From NCBI GenBank assembly GCA_963978545.1, contig OZ021729.1:15217501-15281500 (forward strand): a DNA stretch of 64,000 nt, in the 5' to 3' direction. Position numbers and translations under genes: made by a program. The notes under the pieces are model-generated. The model worked only from the letters and a program-made list of their open reading frames with translations. It had not been told where the DNA came from and ran no database searches. Of this stretch, positions 34,901 through 47,706 are shown in pieces. Source of the DNA: Linyphia triangularis (lineage: Eukaryota > Arthropoda > Arachnida > Araneae > Linyphiidae). Numbering within the stretch: the first letter of the stretch is position 1; each line of letters begins with the position of its first letter.

Positions 34901-36482
34901 ATAAAACCTTGACAATTGGTGAGTAAGTAAGAAAAAAATCACTTAATGAAATGATATAAATTGTTTTCATGTAATGTCTATCTATTATAAATAAAAATTA
35001 AAATTACTAGAAATACTTTCTATACTTTCTATAATAATATTATTATAAGAAACAACTTTTTATAAAACCTTGACATTTGGTGAGTAAGTAAGGAAAAAAT
35101 CATTTAATGAAATGATATAAACTGTTTTCATGTAATGTCTATCTATTATAAATAAAAATTAAAATTACAAGAAATACTTTCTATACTTTCTATAATAATA
35201 TTATTATAAGAAACAACTTTTCATAAAACCTTGACATTTGGTGAGTAAGTAAGAAAAAAATCATTTAATGAAATGATATAAATTGTTTTCATGTAATGTC
35301 TATCTATTATAAATAAAAATTAAAATTACAAGAAATACTTTCTATACTTTCTATAATAATATTATTATAAGAAACAACTTTTTATAAAACCTTGTCAATT
35401 GGTGAGTAAGTAAGAAAAAAATCACTTAATGAAATGATATAAATTGTTTTCATGTAATGTCTATCTATTATAAATAAAAATTAAAATTACAAGAAATACT
35501 TTCTATACTTTCTATAATAATATTATTATAAGAAACAACTTTTTATAAAACCTTGACAATTGGCGAGTAAGTAAGAAAAAAATCACTTAATGAAATGATA
35601 TAAATTGTTTTCATGTAATGTCTATCTATTATAAATAAAAATTAAAATTACAAGAAATGCTTTCTTTAATTTCCATAATAATATTATTATAAGAAACAAC
35701 TTTTTATAAAATCTTGACAATTGGTGAGTAAGTAAGAAAAAATTCATTTAATGAAATGATATAAATTGTTTTCTTGTAATGTCTATCTATTATAAATAAA
35801 AACTAAAATTACAAGAAATACTTTCTATACTTTCTATAATAATATTATTATAAGAAACAACTTTTTTATAAAACTTTGACAATTGGTGAGTAAGTAAGAA
35901 AAAAATCACTTAATGAAATGATATAAATTGTTTTCATGTAATGTCTATCTATTATAAATAAAAATTAAAATTACAAGAAATACTTTCTATACTTTCTATA
36001 ATAATATTTTTATAAGAAACAACTTTTTATAAAACCTTGACATTTGGTGAGTAAGTAAGAAACAAATCACTTAATGAAATGATATAAATTGTTTTCATGT
36101 AATGTCTCATATAAATGAAAATTAAAATTACAGGAAATACTTTCTATAATAATATTATTATAAGAAACAACTTTTTATAAAACCTTGACAATTGGTGAGT
36201 AAGTAAGAAAAAAATCACCTAATGAAATGATATAAATTGTTTTCATGTAATGTCTATCTATTATAAATAAAAATTAAAATTACAAGAAATACTTTCTATA
36301 ATAATATTATTATAAGAAACAACTTTTTATAAAACCTTGACAATTGGTGAGTAAGTAAGAAAAAAATCACTTAATGAAATGATATAAATTGTTTTCATGT
36401 AATGTCTATCTATTATAATTAAAAATTAAAATTACAAGAAATACTTCCTATATTTTCAAAAATAATATTATTATAAGAAACT
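28960..36482 (+). repeat. 161 bp satellite array, about 46 units, derived from MITE J
   Basis: TTGACAWTTGGTGAGTAAGT recurs every 160-162 bp (for example at 29471, 29632, 29792, 29953, 30114 and 30275). Each unit contains TATAAAACCTTGACATTTGG, ATCACTTAATGAAATGATAT and TTTTCATGTAATGTCTATCT, matching in order the left arm and adjacent interior of MITE J (38.2 kb copy), plus a TAATAATATTATTA palindrome absent from J. The first unit (from 28960, with GGTGAATAGGTATGAAAA) is the most J-like. A deletion variant (GTCTCATATAAATGAAAAT) sits at 29221, 32429, 34346 and 36106. Confidence 0.95.
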
Positions 36483-36647
36483 TTGAAATAGTTATTGCAT
36501 GACAAGTTAAAAAAAAAATCTCAAAAGAATTCAAATTGGCTGTCATTTGTTGTAATTGTAGCTTCATCGTATAATCAATTCCAGCCACTGAAATAATATG
36601 ATATAATAAAAAAAAATCCTTTACACGCATTGTCACTTTTCATAATT
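36483..36647. other. Array exit, unassigned
   Basis: Sequence past the last satellite unit. No repeat recognised until the family-E copy begins. Confidence 0.4.
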
Positions 36648-37045
36648 ATAACCCGGCGTCGATATCAAAAACATTTTTATCAGCAAAATGTACGGCAAAC
36701 TATATTTCAAAATTTATTTATTAAATATGAACTTGAACTTCATCTCTAATTAATGAAGTATTGATTTAAATAAAAAAAAAATTTGAAGAGGAAAGAGTTT
36801 CAACAATGGTCGGTCAAATATTATTTCATTGCTATTGGATAATAGCAAGTTTGTTCCTTAGTATTCCGTAAAAGCGGCTTTTTGGTGACAGTAACAACTC
36901 AAAAATTAGATAGAATGCATTGTCATCGACATTGAATCTATCTGCCAAGTTTCAGCCAGATTGGATGTCGGCAAGGGGGTTAATTAGGCCTCTGAAGATT
37001 CCGCTCCCATCGACAAACACACAAAATCGAAGTTAATATAAAGGA
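36648..37045 (+). repeat. Family E dispersed repeat
   Basis: Contains AACATTTTTATCAGCAAAAT, CGGCAAACTATATTTCAAAA, CTATCTGCCAAGTTTCAG and GGGGGTTAATTAGGCCTC, then CACACAAAATCGAAGTTAAT. Closest to the copy at 15262. Confidence 0.65.
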
Positions 37046-37311
37046 ATTAATAATAAATAACAATTTCACTAAAAAAAGAAACTTTATTAACATGAAAAAT
37101 AAATTTTCTGATTATTTTAAAAAATGTTTCTATTATAATTTCATTAATAAGTGATAAATTTCTGCTAATGTTTTCTTTCGTGAGGAATTTGCAGTGGAAT
37201 CATTGTGTGGTGCTGCCATCTATGTTCATGCAATGGAGTTTATAATATTTTAATCATTTTTAATTAATCAAATTGAAACATGGCAGAACTTACCCCAATG
37301 TTGTTTATCGT

Positions 37312-37476
37312 GTATTGATAAAATTAGTATTTATTGGGTACTGGTAAAAGTACTATTTATTAGGTACAGATAAAAATACTATTTGTAGTGTACTGATAAA
37401 AGTACTATTTATCGGGTAATCATAAAAGTACTCTTTATCGGGTTCTTATAATAGTACAGTTTATCAGGATATAAGT
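37312..37476. repeat. 26 bp minisatellite, about six units
   Basis: Variants of GTACTGATAAAAGTACTATT recur with starts at 37338, 37364, 37390, 37416 and 37442, an exact 26 bp step. Units differ by several substitutions. Confidence 0.88.
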
Positions 37477-37818
37477 ATTCTTTTTTATGGTTTTAATAAT
37501 TCTATTTTAAAATTAAGAAGTAATCTGACACTAAAACAGTTTCCTTCTCGTGAAAAAAAAAAGTTAGTGGAATTTGTATTTTAATATAAAATACATATTC
37601 CACAAACATATATTTATGTATATTTTATAATATTTATGTATTAAATTCAAAACTATATAATAATTGAGTAAAAAGTTTTTCTACTTCCTCTAAGAAGTTA
37701 CTCAAAGCTCGGAAGTTATTCAATTTAAATATCACTATCACGCTACTTTTACAATAGATAACTAGATAACACAATGCTGAAGAATTGATTGAATAAAAAG
37801 ATGAATACGAAGATTTAT

Positions 37819-37852
<34 letters not shown>

Positions 37853-38165
37853 GTCCATTTCTCCCCATTACTGTTGCAGTCAACCTCACACTGAAATTGG
37901 AAAAGACAAATTTATAGGTAAATAAAAAAAAAATTCATCTCATTAAATATTAGAGGTAAAGAAATTAAATAACATACAAAGTGTTACTAAATAACTCATT
38001 CTAAGGAATTGTAATTGACAAATTTTAAAGAAAACAAAATGTGTTACTCTCTACATTACTTCAATTTATTTTTTCCTCTTATCATCAAATTAGTTAAAAG
38101 ACCACCCATGATAAATTTGTACAACTTTGCAAAAACATATTTCATGTTTAAAAGGAAGCAATAGC
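37477..38165. other. Unassigned AT-rich sequence
   Basis: Holds a T run (about 37820-37849) but no gene. Confidence 0.4.
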
Positions 38166-38570
38166 AATGACCATTCCCTATACTCGCTATGTTACAATCT
38201 TCTAGCCCAGTGCATTTAGAAACTAGTTTGTAGAAAACCGTGAAATTTGGCAAGCAAGTACAAAAAATATCACTTAATGAAATGGCATAAATTGTTTTCA
38301 TTTAATGTCTATCTATAAATGAAAACTAAAATAGCAAAAATCAACACCAGGTAGAGCCGCTGTATAAGTATTGACGTAAGTATTTCAAACTTAAAATAAA
38401 ATATATTTGACGCTATTTTGGAGTATTTAATTTATGTCATTTTATGAAGTGATCATTTTCCTTACCAACTCGCAAAATGTCACGGAGGTTTTATAGAAAG
38501 TAGTTTCTAAATGCACTGGGCTAGAAGATTGTAAAGTAGCGAGCATAGAAAATGATCCTTACTAAGACAC
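38166..38570 (+). mobile_element. MITE J, most complete copy
   Basis: The left arm (ACCATTCCCTATACTCGC, then CAATCTTCTAGCCCAGTGCA) and the right arm (TGCACTGGGCTAGAAGATTG, then GCGAGCATAGAAAATGATCC) are inverted copies over roughly 120 bp. The interior carries ATCACTTAATGAAATGGCAT and TTTTCATTTAATGTCTATCT, the sequence amplified in the 161 bp satellite. No coding capacity. The outer tip GAAGTNNTAGTAAGGAT is preserved better at 41779. Superfamily unassigned. Confidence 0.85.
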
Positions 38571-38849
38571 TTAAGATTGCTTATACAAATGACTACAATA
38601 ACGCTATGATTGGCTTAGGTTGGTGTTGGGAAAAACATTGAGGCGATATCACAAGGTGATAGCTGATTAATATGAAAAAATACCTGAGATGATGTCAGGA
38701 AAAGTGTTTTTTATTGTTGTATTTTTATTTTGTTTATCTAATTAATTTAATATTTTAATTATTTATTTCTATTCTTGAACCGGTAATTTAAACGCTAGCT
38801 CTGTTTAGTTTGGTCATGGCAATTCTCGATCATGTTCTCCTCAGTTCAC

Positions 38850-39753
38850 TTAAACCGAATTTACACGCTACCAGTCGGGCCTCCAGTTTAGATCACCAGT
38901 TCTGTGACGTCGGCAACGCGACCGTTGCGCCGTCTATCGGTGATGACGGGAGAGCGCACGTGATCGGTTGATCGGAGTCGCCGGCGCCAGTAAATAGAAA
39001 ATGTTTGGTTTACTGGAACCAGTAGCCTGCTGACGTCACATGACCAGTGGTGTAGTGTAAAATAAAAAGGTGTGGGAACGCTTTGTCACATAAAGTGAAT
39101 GATATAAGAATTAAAAAAAAAAAAAAACGTTATATCACTTTTGTTGATAAATCGGTTAGCGTTCCCGTTAAAATTAGAGTAGCAGAAACCTTCTTCAAGG
39201 AAAGAGAGCGAAGAACTTTGTGTGCCAGACCACAATTTTGTTTTTTTAAAAATGGAGATAGTTGGCGTGAACTTGTGTACGTGAGTTTTAGTCATCGATA
39301 GTTTTAGTCCGTATTCATGACGAGCCATATAAATTTGACGTCTGGAATTCATCCACAAATACAGATCATTCGTCGAAGAAGATAATTGACATTGGATGAA
39401 TGATAGTATTGCATGTGTCGGATTGTTGATGGAATGGCCATGTGTGGGTGGCCACGCCTCTTTCAAGTTTTTTGAAAATACTTGAACTTGCCTGCTCAGC
39501 TATGAAGTTGTGGATAGAAAACGAAAGCATAGTTTTGCATTCAGTTTCCTATAAAAAAAAATGTTAAAATATATATATATATATATGTATAAATTTTAAA
39601 ATTTTTAGGTGAGGGAACGCCGTTCCTCCTACTAAAAAGGTAAAGGATCGCCGTTCCCACGCGTTCCCGCTCCACTACACCCCTGCACATGACGTCACTG
39701 ACTGGCGATCTAAACTGGAAACTCAACTGGTAGCGTATAAATCCGGCTTTAAA
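38850..39753. mobile_element. Foldback MITE split by a hAT-like element
   Basis: The left end (CCGAATTTACACGCTACCAG, then CCAGTTTAGATC) and the right end (GATCTAAACTGG, then CTGGTAGCGTATAAATCCGG) are inverted copies with TGACGTCA motifs inside. Removing the hAT-like insert and one target copy leaves an element of about 255 bp. TTAAA occurs at both tips. The centre is strongly GC-rich compared with the region. Confidence 0.78.
39045..39685. mobile_element. hAT-like non-autonomous element with perfect 8 bp target duplication
   Basis: Ends CAGTGGTGTAGTG and CACTACACCCCTG pair in 12 of 13 positions. The 8 bp sequence CACATGAC lies immediately outside both ends (39037-39044, 39686-39693). An 8 bp duplication and CAG...CTG ends are hallmarks of hAT transposons. 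Subterminal GGGAACGC-type motifs occur near both ends. The reading frames on both strands (72 to 126 codons) do not resemble a transposase. Confidence 0.88.
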
Positions 39754-41199
39754 CGTCTGGTGTAATCGCTTAAAAACCCGGAAGCAGCAGATGGCGCTGA
39801 ATGCCCACTCCACTTTACCAATGCCAACTCCACTTTTTAGAACAGTGGACGATCGATATAAAAAATATAATTTTAGTAGTTTCAAGAATGAAATAGTTTT
39901 TCTAGGTATAAAAATGTTTAGACCCTCGATTTTTTTTTTTATTTTTTTTTTTATTTTTTAAAATTTTTTTTTTTTAGAAAATGATTTTTGGTTTAATCCA
40001 TGATTCATGCAATCGATGGATTTACATTGACACAAAAGGGCTAGATTAGGTTAAAGTTTGCTTACTTATAAGACTTCCTTTTAAAAAAAATCAAAAAAAA
40101 AATCGTGAAATTATTCAATAATAAGCTTATTTTAACATATAAGATAGGTAATTGAAAGAAATGATTTTAATTAAAGAATAAACGAACAGTAAACCATTAT
40201 CTAATAGCACATTAATTTGCTTAAATAATAATTTGAATTAATATAATACCTCGCGCAGTACTATCAGCATAACGTGAGTGGAATGAGCAATACGCGCCGC
40301 ATTGCGGCTGAAAAGTGGAGAGGAGATTCCATCCAGACTGTGTTAAAAAATAATGTTACGAATTTTTCTCGCAGGAAATGATGACACAGCTTTGACTGAA
40401 TAAAAACTATAATTTAATCTCTATTCGAAGGCTCACGAAACTTCTTCGAACAACAAAAACAATCGCTATCAAGCTGCAATACAAGCTACGATACATACAA
40501 TTTCGAACACAGCGTTAGTTCAGGCTCAGAAAGTAAACATCGGAAGCTTTTCAAACTGCAGACGATTCCGAACGCAAATGACCTCGATTTCATTTTTCGT
40601 TTCTTTAAATAGTTTCACTGGAGAAAGTTCTAGCAAAATCCAGCCGACCAATCGTCTGAGCGAAATGCCTTGAAATTTGTCGAATGACTTAAGTATTACC
40701 ATCTTTTCCAACCCGAATTATCGCTATTTACAAAATAGAATAAATTAAAAAAGAACGTTGAAAAAAAGAAATACGTCAGTGTTTACGATTTTGTACAGAA
40801 TAAAATAAAAATAGAACTTTAAAATAAATACGTCACTGTTTAACAGAATAAAATAAAATATAACTTTAAAATAAATACGTCACTACATACAATTCTTTAC
40901 AAATGATTTTTGAAACAATATGATTGCAGCAGACATATAAGTGAACTTGTGAGAGCGTGATTGAGTGTAGCCGTGGTTTAACCTACATTTTCAAATAATT
41001 TTAGTTTAGTTACCATTAGTGGCAACATTGTGGCGATATTTTTATCAGAATTTCGGTCGTCAGCAAAAAAGGAAAAAAAAAAAAAAGAAGAAAAAAAAAA
41101 AAAAAAGGATGTTAGACGTCGAAGTTATTCCCATGATTCTATTAATACCTATGTAAAATAAAAAGTTTGATAAAAAAAAAGGTTGACAAATAAAAGATG
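39754..41199. other. Mostly unassigned; small AT-rich triplicate at 40735-40890
   Basis: Three imperfect copies of an AATACGTCACTG/TTTAAAATAAATACGTCA block lie at 40735-40890. ATGTTACGAATTTTTCTCGC near 40353 recalls starts of some LTRs, but no matching end was found. No gene. Confidence 0.4.
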
Positions 41200-41334
<135 letters not shown>

Positions 41335-41434
41335 GCAAATAAAGATGTTTTAAAAACACACAAATAGCGAGGCACTCGTTCATTGGAAAAAACTATTTTT
41401 TATTTTATTTATAAAGTTTTTTTACTTTTAACAT

Positions 41435-41670
41435 CCCAGGTAGTACATAGGTATTGGCTAATGTCGGAAATAGGGGTTCTGGAAAGATTGGCCAATCCAT
41501 GTCGAAACCGAGCATCGTTCCAAAATACGCGATTTTTTGAAAAAAAAAAATTTAAATAAACATATCAAAACCTTTACAAAAGATAAATTTTACCCTTCCG
41601 TCCTTTCTTATAAAGATATTTTTCATTTTTAATCTCTGCATCAATACTCATACTCAAATATTCTGCTTCC
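41435..41670 (+). repeat. Family G dispersed repeat
   Basis: Contains GGTTCTGGAAAGATTGGCCA, GAGCATCGTTCCAAAATACG and a TTAATCTCTGCATCAATACT segment in the same order as the other copies. Confidence 0.65.
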
Positions 41671-41778
41671 GAAGGAAAGGCAAAAAAATTTTCAGAAGAT
41701 TTTTGTAATGCTCCCCTAACTTTTAAAATTATTAATTTATTTCTTTTCATTTGCGTAATTTTTTTTTTTTATTTAAGA

Positions 41779-42204
41779 TGAAGTCATAGTAAGGATTATT
41801 CCCTATACCCGCTATGATATAATCTTCTAGACCAATACATTTAGAAACTACTTTGTATAAAACCTCGAAATTTGGTGAGTAGGTACAAAAATGATCACCT
41901 TAATGAAATAACATTAATTAAAAACTCAAAAGCAGCGTCTAATATATTTTACTACATATTTGAAATCCTTACTTTAATACATATACATGGGCTACACCTG
42001 GTTTTGTCTTTTACTATTTAAATTTTTTTTTATAATAGATAGATATTAAATGAAAACAATTTATGGTTATTTCATTAGGTGATTTTTTTTTTACCTACTC
42101 ACCAAATTTTAAGGTTTTATAGAAATTAGTTTCTAGAAGTGCACTGGACTAGAAGATTTTGCAACATATCGCATACAGGGAATGGGCCTAACTAGAACTT
42201 CCTC
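41779..42204 (-). mobile_element. MITE J copy, full length
   Basis: The left end GAAGTCATAGTAAGGATTAT and the right end AACTAGAACTTCCTC are inverted. The arms continue through TTCCCTATACCCGC and the conserved ATTTAGAAACTACTTTGT. The interior is oriented like the copy at 26420. The AAT microsatellite begins within a few bases of the right tip. Confidence 0.82.
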
Positions 42205-42206
42205 AG

Positions 42207-43383
<1,177 letters not shown>

Positions 43384-43461
43384 TTTTTTTTTTTGCATTT
43401 CTCTACGTTTTGGAACTTTCTGATTTCAAAAAATGATCTAGAAAAAATGTGTGTGTGTGTG
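43384..43461 (+). repeat. Family A, 5' piece of a split copy
   Basis: GCATTTCTCTACGTTTTGGA, then GATCTAGAAAAAATG and a GT tract, cut by the hAT-like composite. The matching 3' piece resumes at 46956. Confidence 0.75.
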
Positions 43462-43691
43462 CAGGGCCTGATCATGACAAGTTGGGGCCCAAGGCCCGGA
43501 CACATTCGGGGCCCTTTTTTCAAACAAGTGATTTATTGGAAATGGACTCGACGCAAAGTCAAATGAATTAACATGAAATACAGAAAAAGTTGATGAATTA
43601 TTGTTAATATTGTTTTCTAAAAGTTTTTTTTTTTTTTTTTATCGCAAATAAAGAAACAAATTTCTAACAATCAAATTTATAAATCAAAAAA

Positions 43692-43886
43692 CAGGGTGTC
43701 CACAGATCGGGAATATCGGGAAAAGTCAGGGAATTCGGTATTTCGGGAAAAATCAGGGAATTATCAGGGATTTTGTCAAAAAGTTTAAAGGAATTTTCCG
43801 AAATTAAAATGAAACTTTTAATTTTGACAATTAAAAATACCTTGCTACCAAAAATATAAAAATCAATTTGAAAAAAAAAATAGAAA

Positions 43887-43923
<37 letters not shown>

Positions 43924-46596
43924 GTCAAAAATTCGGATCGCAAGACCGACCACGCAACTTTTCGCATTAAAATTTCCTGACAATCACTGAATCTGCTTCC
44001 GTTCAGATTTGCCTCAAATCGCCAATGGAATAACTACATTTCTTCCTCATTTTTCTCTCATATTATAGTAGTCTATCAGCATTATTTACGTTGGCATTTG
44101 ATGGTAATTTTTCTGAACGTTACGATGGTAAAATGGCCAATATTTTCGTGATTATAGAGGGCAAGAAACACGTTCTTGCATGCTGCTCATTTTCGTGATA
44201 TGTCACTGACGCTATTTCAGAGATTGCACCTGCCAGCCATGATACAGTTCTGCTGAAACACGGATTTCAGCATTTTTTTTTTGTTGTTGAAATTTCCATC
44301 ATTCCTGAGACGGATTCAAAACTGCATTACAATTTTATTGGGTTTACTTGCTTGTCTGACAACCAAGGGACTTTCATACTTTCAGACTTCCCCAAACTTG
44401 TGATGTAATGACCACTTTTCTTGCTGATTGCCAGCGTCTATCGCTGTTGTTTATGCTGGTGTGTGGTGGTTAGATTCGCCGAACGTTACTCTGATGTTAA
44501 GCTTGTTATTGCCGAGATTTTCGCTGCTAAGAAGGGAGCTATCACCGAGATTTACATTCTTGTGTTGTTCATTTTAGTCCCTATTAATCATTATTCCAAG
44601 GTTTGCGCCTCAATAGTTGTCGATATCGCCGAGATTTACGCTTGTGATTGTTTTTTTCGTAGATTGTGACGTCTATAGAATCGCGTCTATTTCAGCGATT
44701 TCCATCGATATATTGGATGCTAACGTTGATATTTACGTTGGCGTGATGGTCATTTTTGCCGATTGTTGCCTTAATGCAAGGATGCGATTGCTTCCGCCGA
44801 TCTTTCCGCTTTCGTGAATTTTTCTTATTTTTCCACTTATCAAAGTTTTCCCACAATTTTCCCATTGATCTCGGAGATTAAAATTTCCTGACAATCATGG
44901 AACCTGCATGCATTGTCTTCCCCAAACCACCGATGGAATTATTATCCCCTTCCCCCTTATTTTTCTGTAATGTTAGACTCTATTGGAATTATTTACATTT
45001 GTATGTTACAGCCATTTTGCAAAACATTACGCTTATGAAATGGCAGTTATTCCTGTAATTATGGCGAGTGTTATCGCCGTTGTTACGTTTTGCTGTGTGA
45101 TACTCATTTTCGTCGAGTTTTACTCCAAAATAATAGTTACTGACGTTATTGCAGAGGTTTGCATCTCACGGACATAGTACAGTTCAGCTAAAACGCGAAT
45201 TTGGACTTTTTCTTTTAATTGAAATTTTGATCATTCCTGAGATCGATACAAATCTGCATTACAATTTTGTTGGACTTATAAGTCTGACATTCACGGAACC
45301 TTCTTACCGGGCATTTTGCCTGCACCGGTACGGGCATTTTTGCCGATTGTTGTTTTAATATAATTGCCGAGACTTGCGCCCGTACGGTGGCCGCCATCAC
45401 CGATATTTACTTTGAAGTAGCTGTAATTTTCATTTAGATTTAAGCCGTTTTAACTGAAGCTATTGGCGAGATTCGCAACGTCGTTTTGATGTCATTCGCC
45501 TAGACTTCCGCTGATCTGAAAGCCGCTATGTACGTTATTAGTGTGTATGTGAGGATCGTTTTCACCGTTTGGTTTGAATTAATGATGAATGATTAGAATT
45601 TTAATTTAATTTTGCACAAGAAATTAATCCAAATCGCCCCAGTTTTTATTATGTATCCTTATTTAAAATTGTAATTTTAACTGCTATTGAATGTAAAATT
45701 GTTTATTTTAACTTGAAAAACAATTTTACATTTTAACTATAGATGTAAGTAATAGTTTAAAGTAAAAGCAATTTTTTTTTATGTATAATTGTTTAAAATT
45801 AATTGTCTGGGGAAAATGTGTTTATTTTGTAAAAATTTTGCTTGGGTATTGTACTTAAACAGCGGCTACAGCTGATCTTAAACAAAAAAGAAAATTTCAA
45901 ATAATGCAAATAATGAAATTGAACAATTTGGACAACGAAATTATGCAAACTAAAAAGCCAATGAAAATGGTGTAACTCCCCCAATCCAACTACATTTAAA
46001 GACAGTTTTTTTTTTTTTTTTTTGAAATACATAAATTGATATACAATTCATAAAATATAAAAATTTTACTTTACAAAAATATTTTAAAGTAATTATTGAT
46101 TTTTAAAATTTGATTACAATTTCAAGTATTCAGAAAATAAAAATAGTTAATATAATATACAGAGTATTTGTTAAATGTGTGTGTGTGTTTGATCCATTTT
46201 GACATGATTTATGGTTTGTCTTTATTTTTAAAATGTTACTTAAGAAAACAGTTTATTAAATCTGAAATTTAATACTAGAGTCCTCTTTTCTTGAGATTAG
46301 ATTGTAGTGAAAAAAAAATGTGATTTTAAAGTATAATTACACACGCACAATACTGGTACACTATACACTACACTAAATGAAGCAATTTGGTATGTGTGTC
46401 ATAAATGTGTAAAGATACACAGTACATGCATCGTAATTTTCTTTATGGTGGTGAATTTCAATGTTCTTTTACTTGAAAGTTTATTATTTATAAATATTTT
46501 GTCGATAACTTGTAATCAGGGAAAAAATTGGGTGTTACAGGGAATAATCAGGGAGATATCAAGGAATTTTAAAATAACTTTTCTGTGGACACCCTG
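43692..46596. mobile_element. Nested element with CAGGGTGTCCACAGA ends
   Basis: A perfect 15 bp inverted repeat (CAGGGTGTCCACAGA; TCTGTGGACACCCTG) bounds 2.9 kb. TCAGGGAATTATCAGGGA-like motifs sit inside both ends. The flanks are A-rich, so a target duplication cannot be read. The interior holds an ancient direct duplication of about 0.9 kb (43970-44340 against 44878-45280). No transposase is recognised; several short valine/isoleucine-rich frames occur in it. Confidence 0.7.
43970..45600 (+). repeat. Diverged ~0.9 kb direct duplication
   Basis: TTAAAATTTCCTGACAATCA occurs at 43968 and 44878 and is followed by parallel landmarks: CGATGGAAT/CCAATGGAAT, the GGCAGTTATT/GGCCAATATT region, CTCATTTTCGT, and CATTCCTGAGA followed by CTGCATTACAATTTT (about 44303 and 45232). 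Many GCCGAGATTTACGCT-like motifs are scattered between them. Confidence 0.65.
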
Positions 46597-46954
46597 AAAA
46601 AGTAAAAACTTTTTATGTATAATTATTCACAACTTCAGAACCGACATTTTCTAATCTCACTATAAATTCGTCAAGACTTCCTTTCAATTTTTTTTTTCTC
46701 TATTTTTCAGAAAAGCTTGAGTTTAACGCTCTTAAACTTTTTTTTTTTTTTTTTTAATAAATACACTCTGGGATACTAAAGACGGTTTAAGATCAATACG
46801 AAATTAATTTTATGCATAAATTATTTTGTACATGTTATAAAAGATAATCACATAGCTTTTGTGAAACAAAAATGGTTTACAGCCAATTTCGGGGCCCCCT
46901 AAAATCATGGGCCCAAGGCCCGGGCCTTGTGGGCCTAGGCGATGATCAGGCCCT

Positions 46955-47565
<611 letters not shown>

Positions 47566-47653
47566 TATTAATTCAATTTCCACAATTGCTTTTGAAAGAA
47601 GGATAGCTAAATTAGGTTTACATTATCCTTGATTGATAACTTTACTGGATAAA

Positions 47654-47706
47654 CTAGGGGTATGGAACATCATATAACTTTCAATTCCACTTCTTAATAC
47701 TGATGG
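47654..47706 (-). repeat. Family A, short inverted 3' end
   Basis: CTAGGGGTATGGAACATCAT followed by AACTTTCAATTCCAC: the terminal ~50 bp of family A in inverse orientation, about 90 bp from the preceding copy. Confidence 0.65.

Noticed and set aside
28960..36482. CRISPR-like array
   Set aside because: Units are 161 bp and contiguous, with no unique spacers, and the genome is eukaryotic.
40353..41050. LTR beginning TGTTACGAATTTTTC
   Set aside because: The start resembles some Gypsy-type LTRs, but no matching CGTAACA-type end or target duplication was found.
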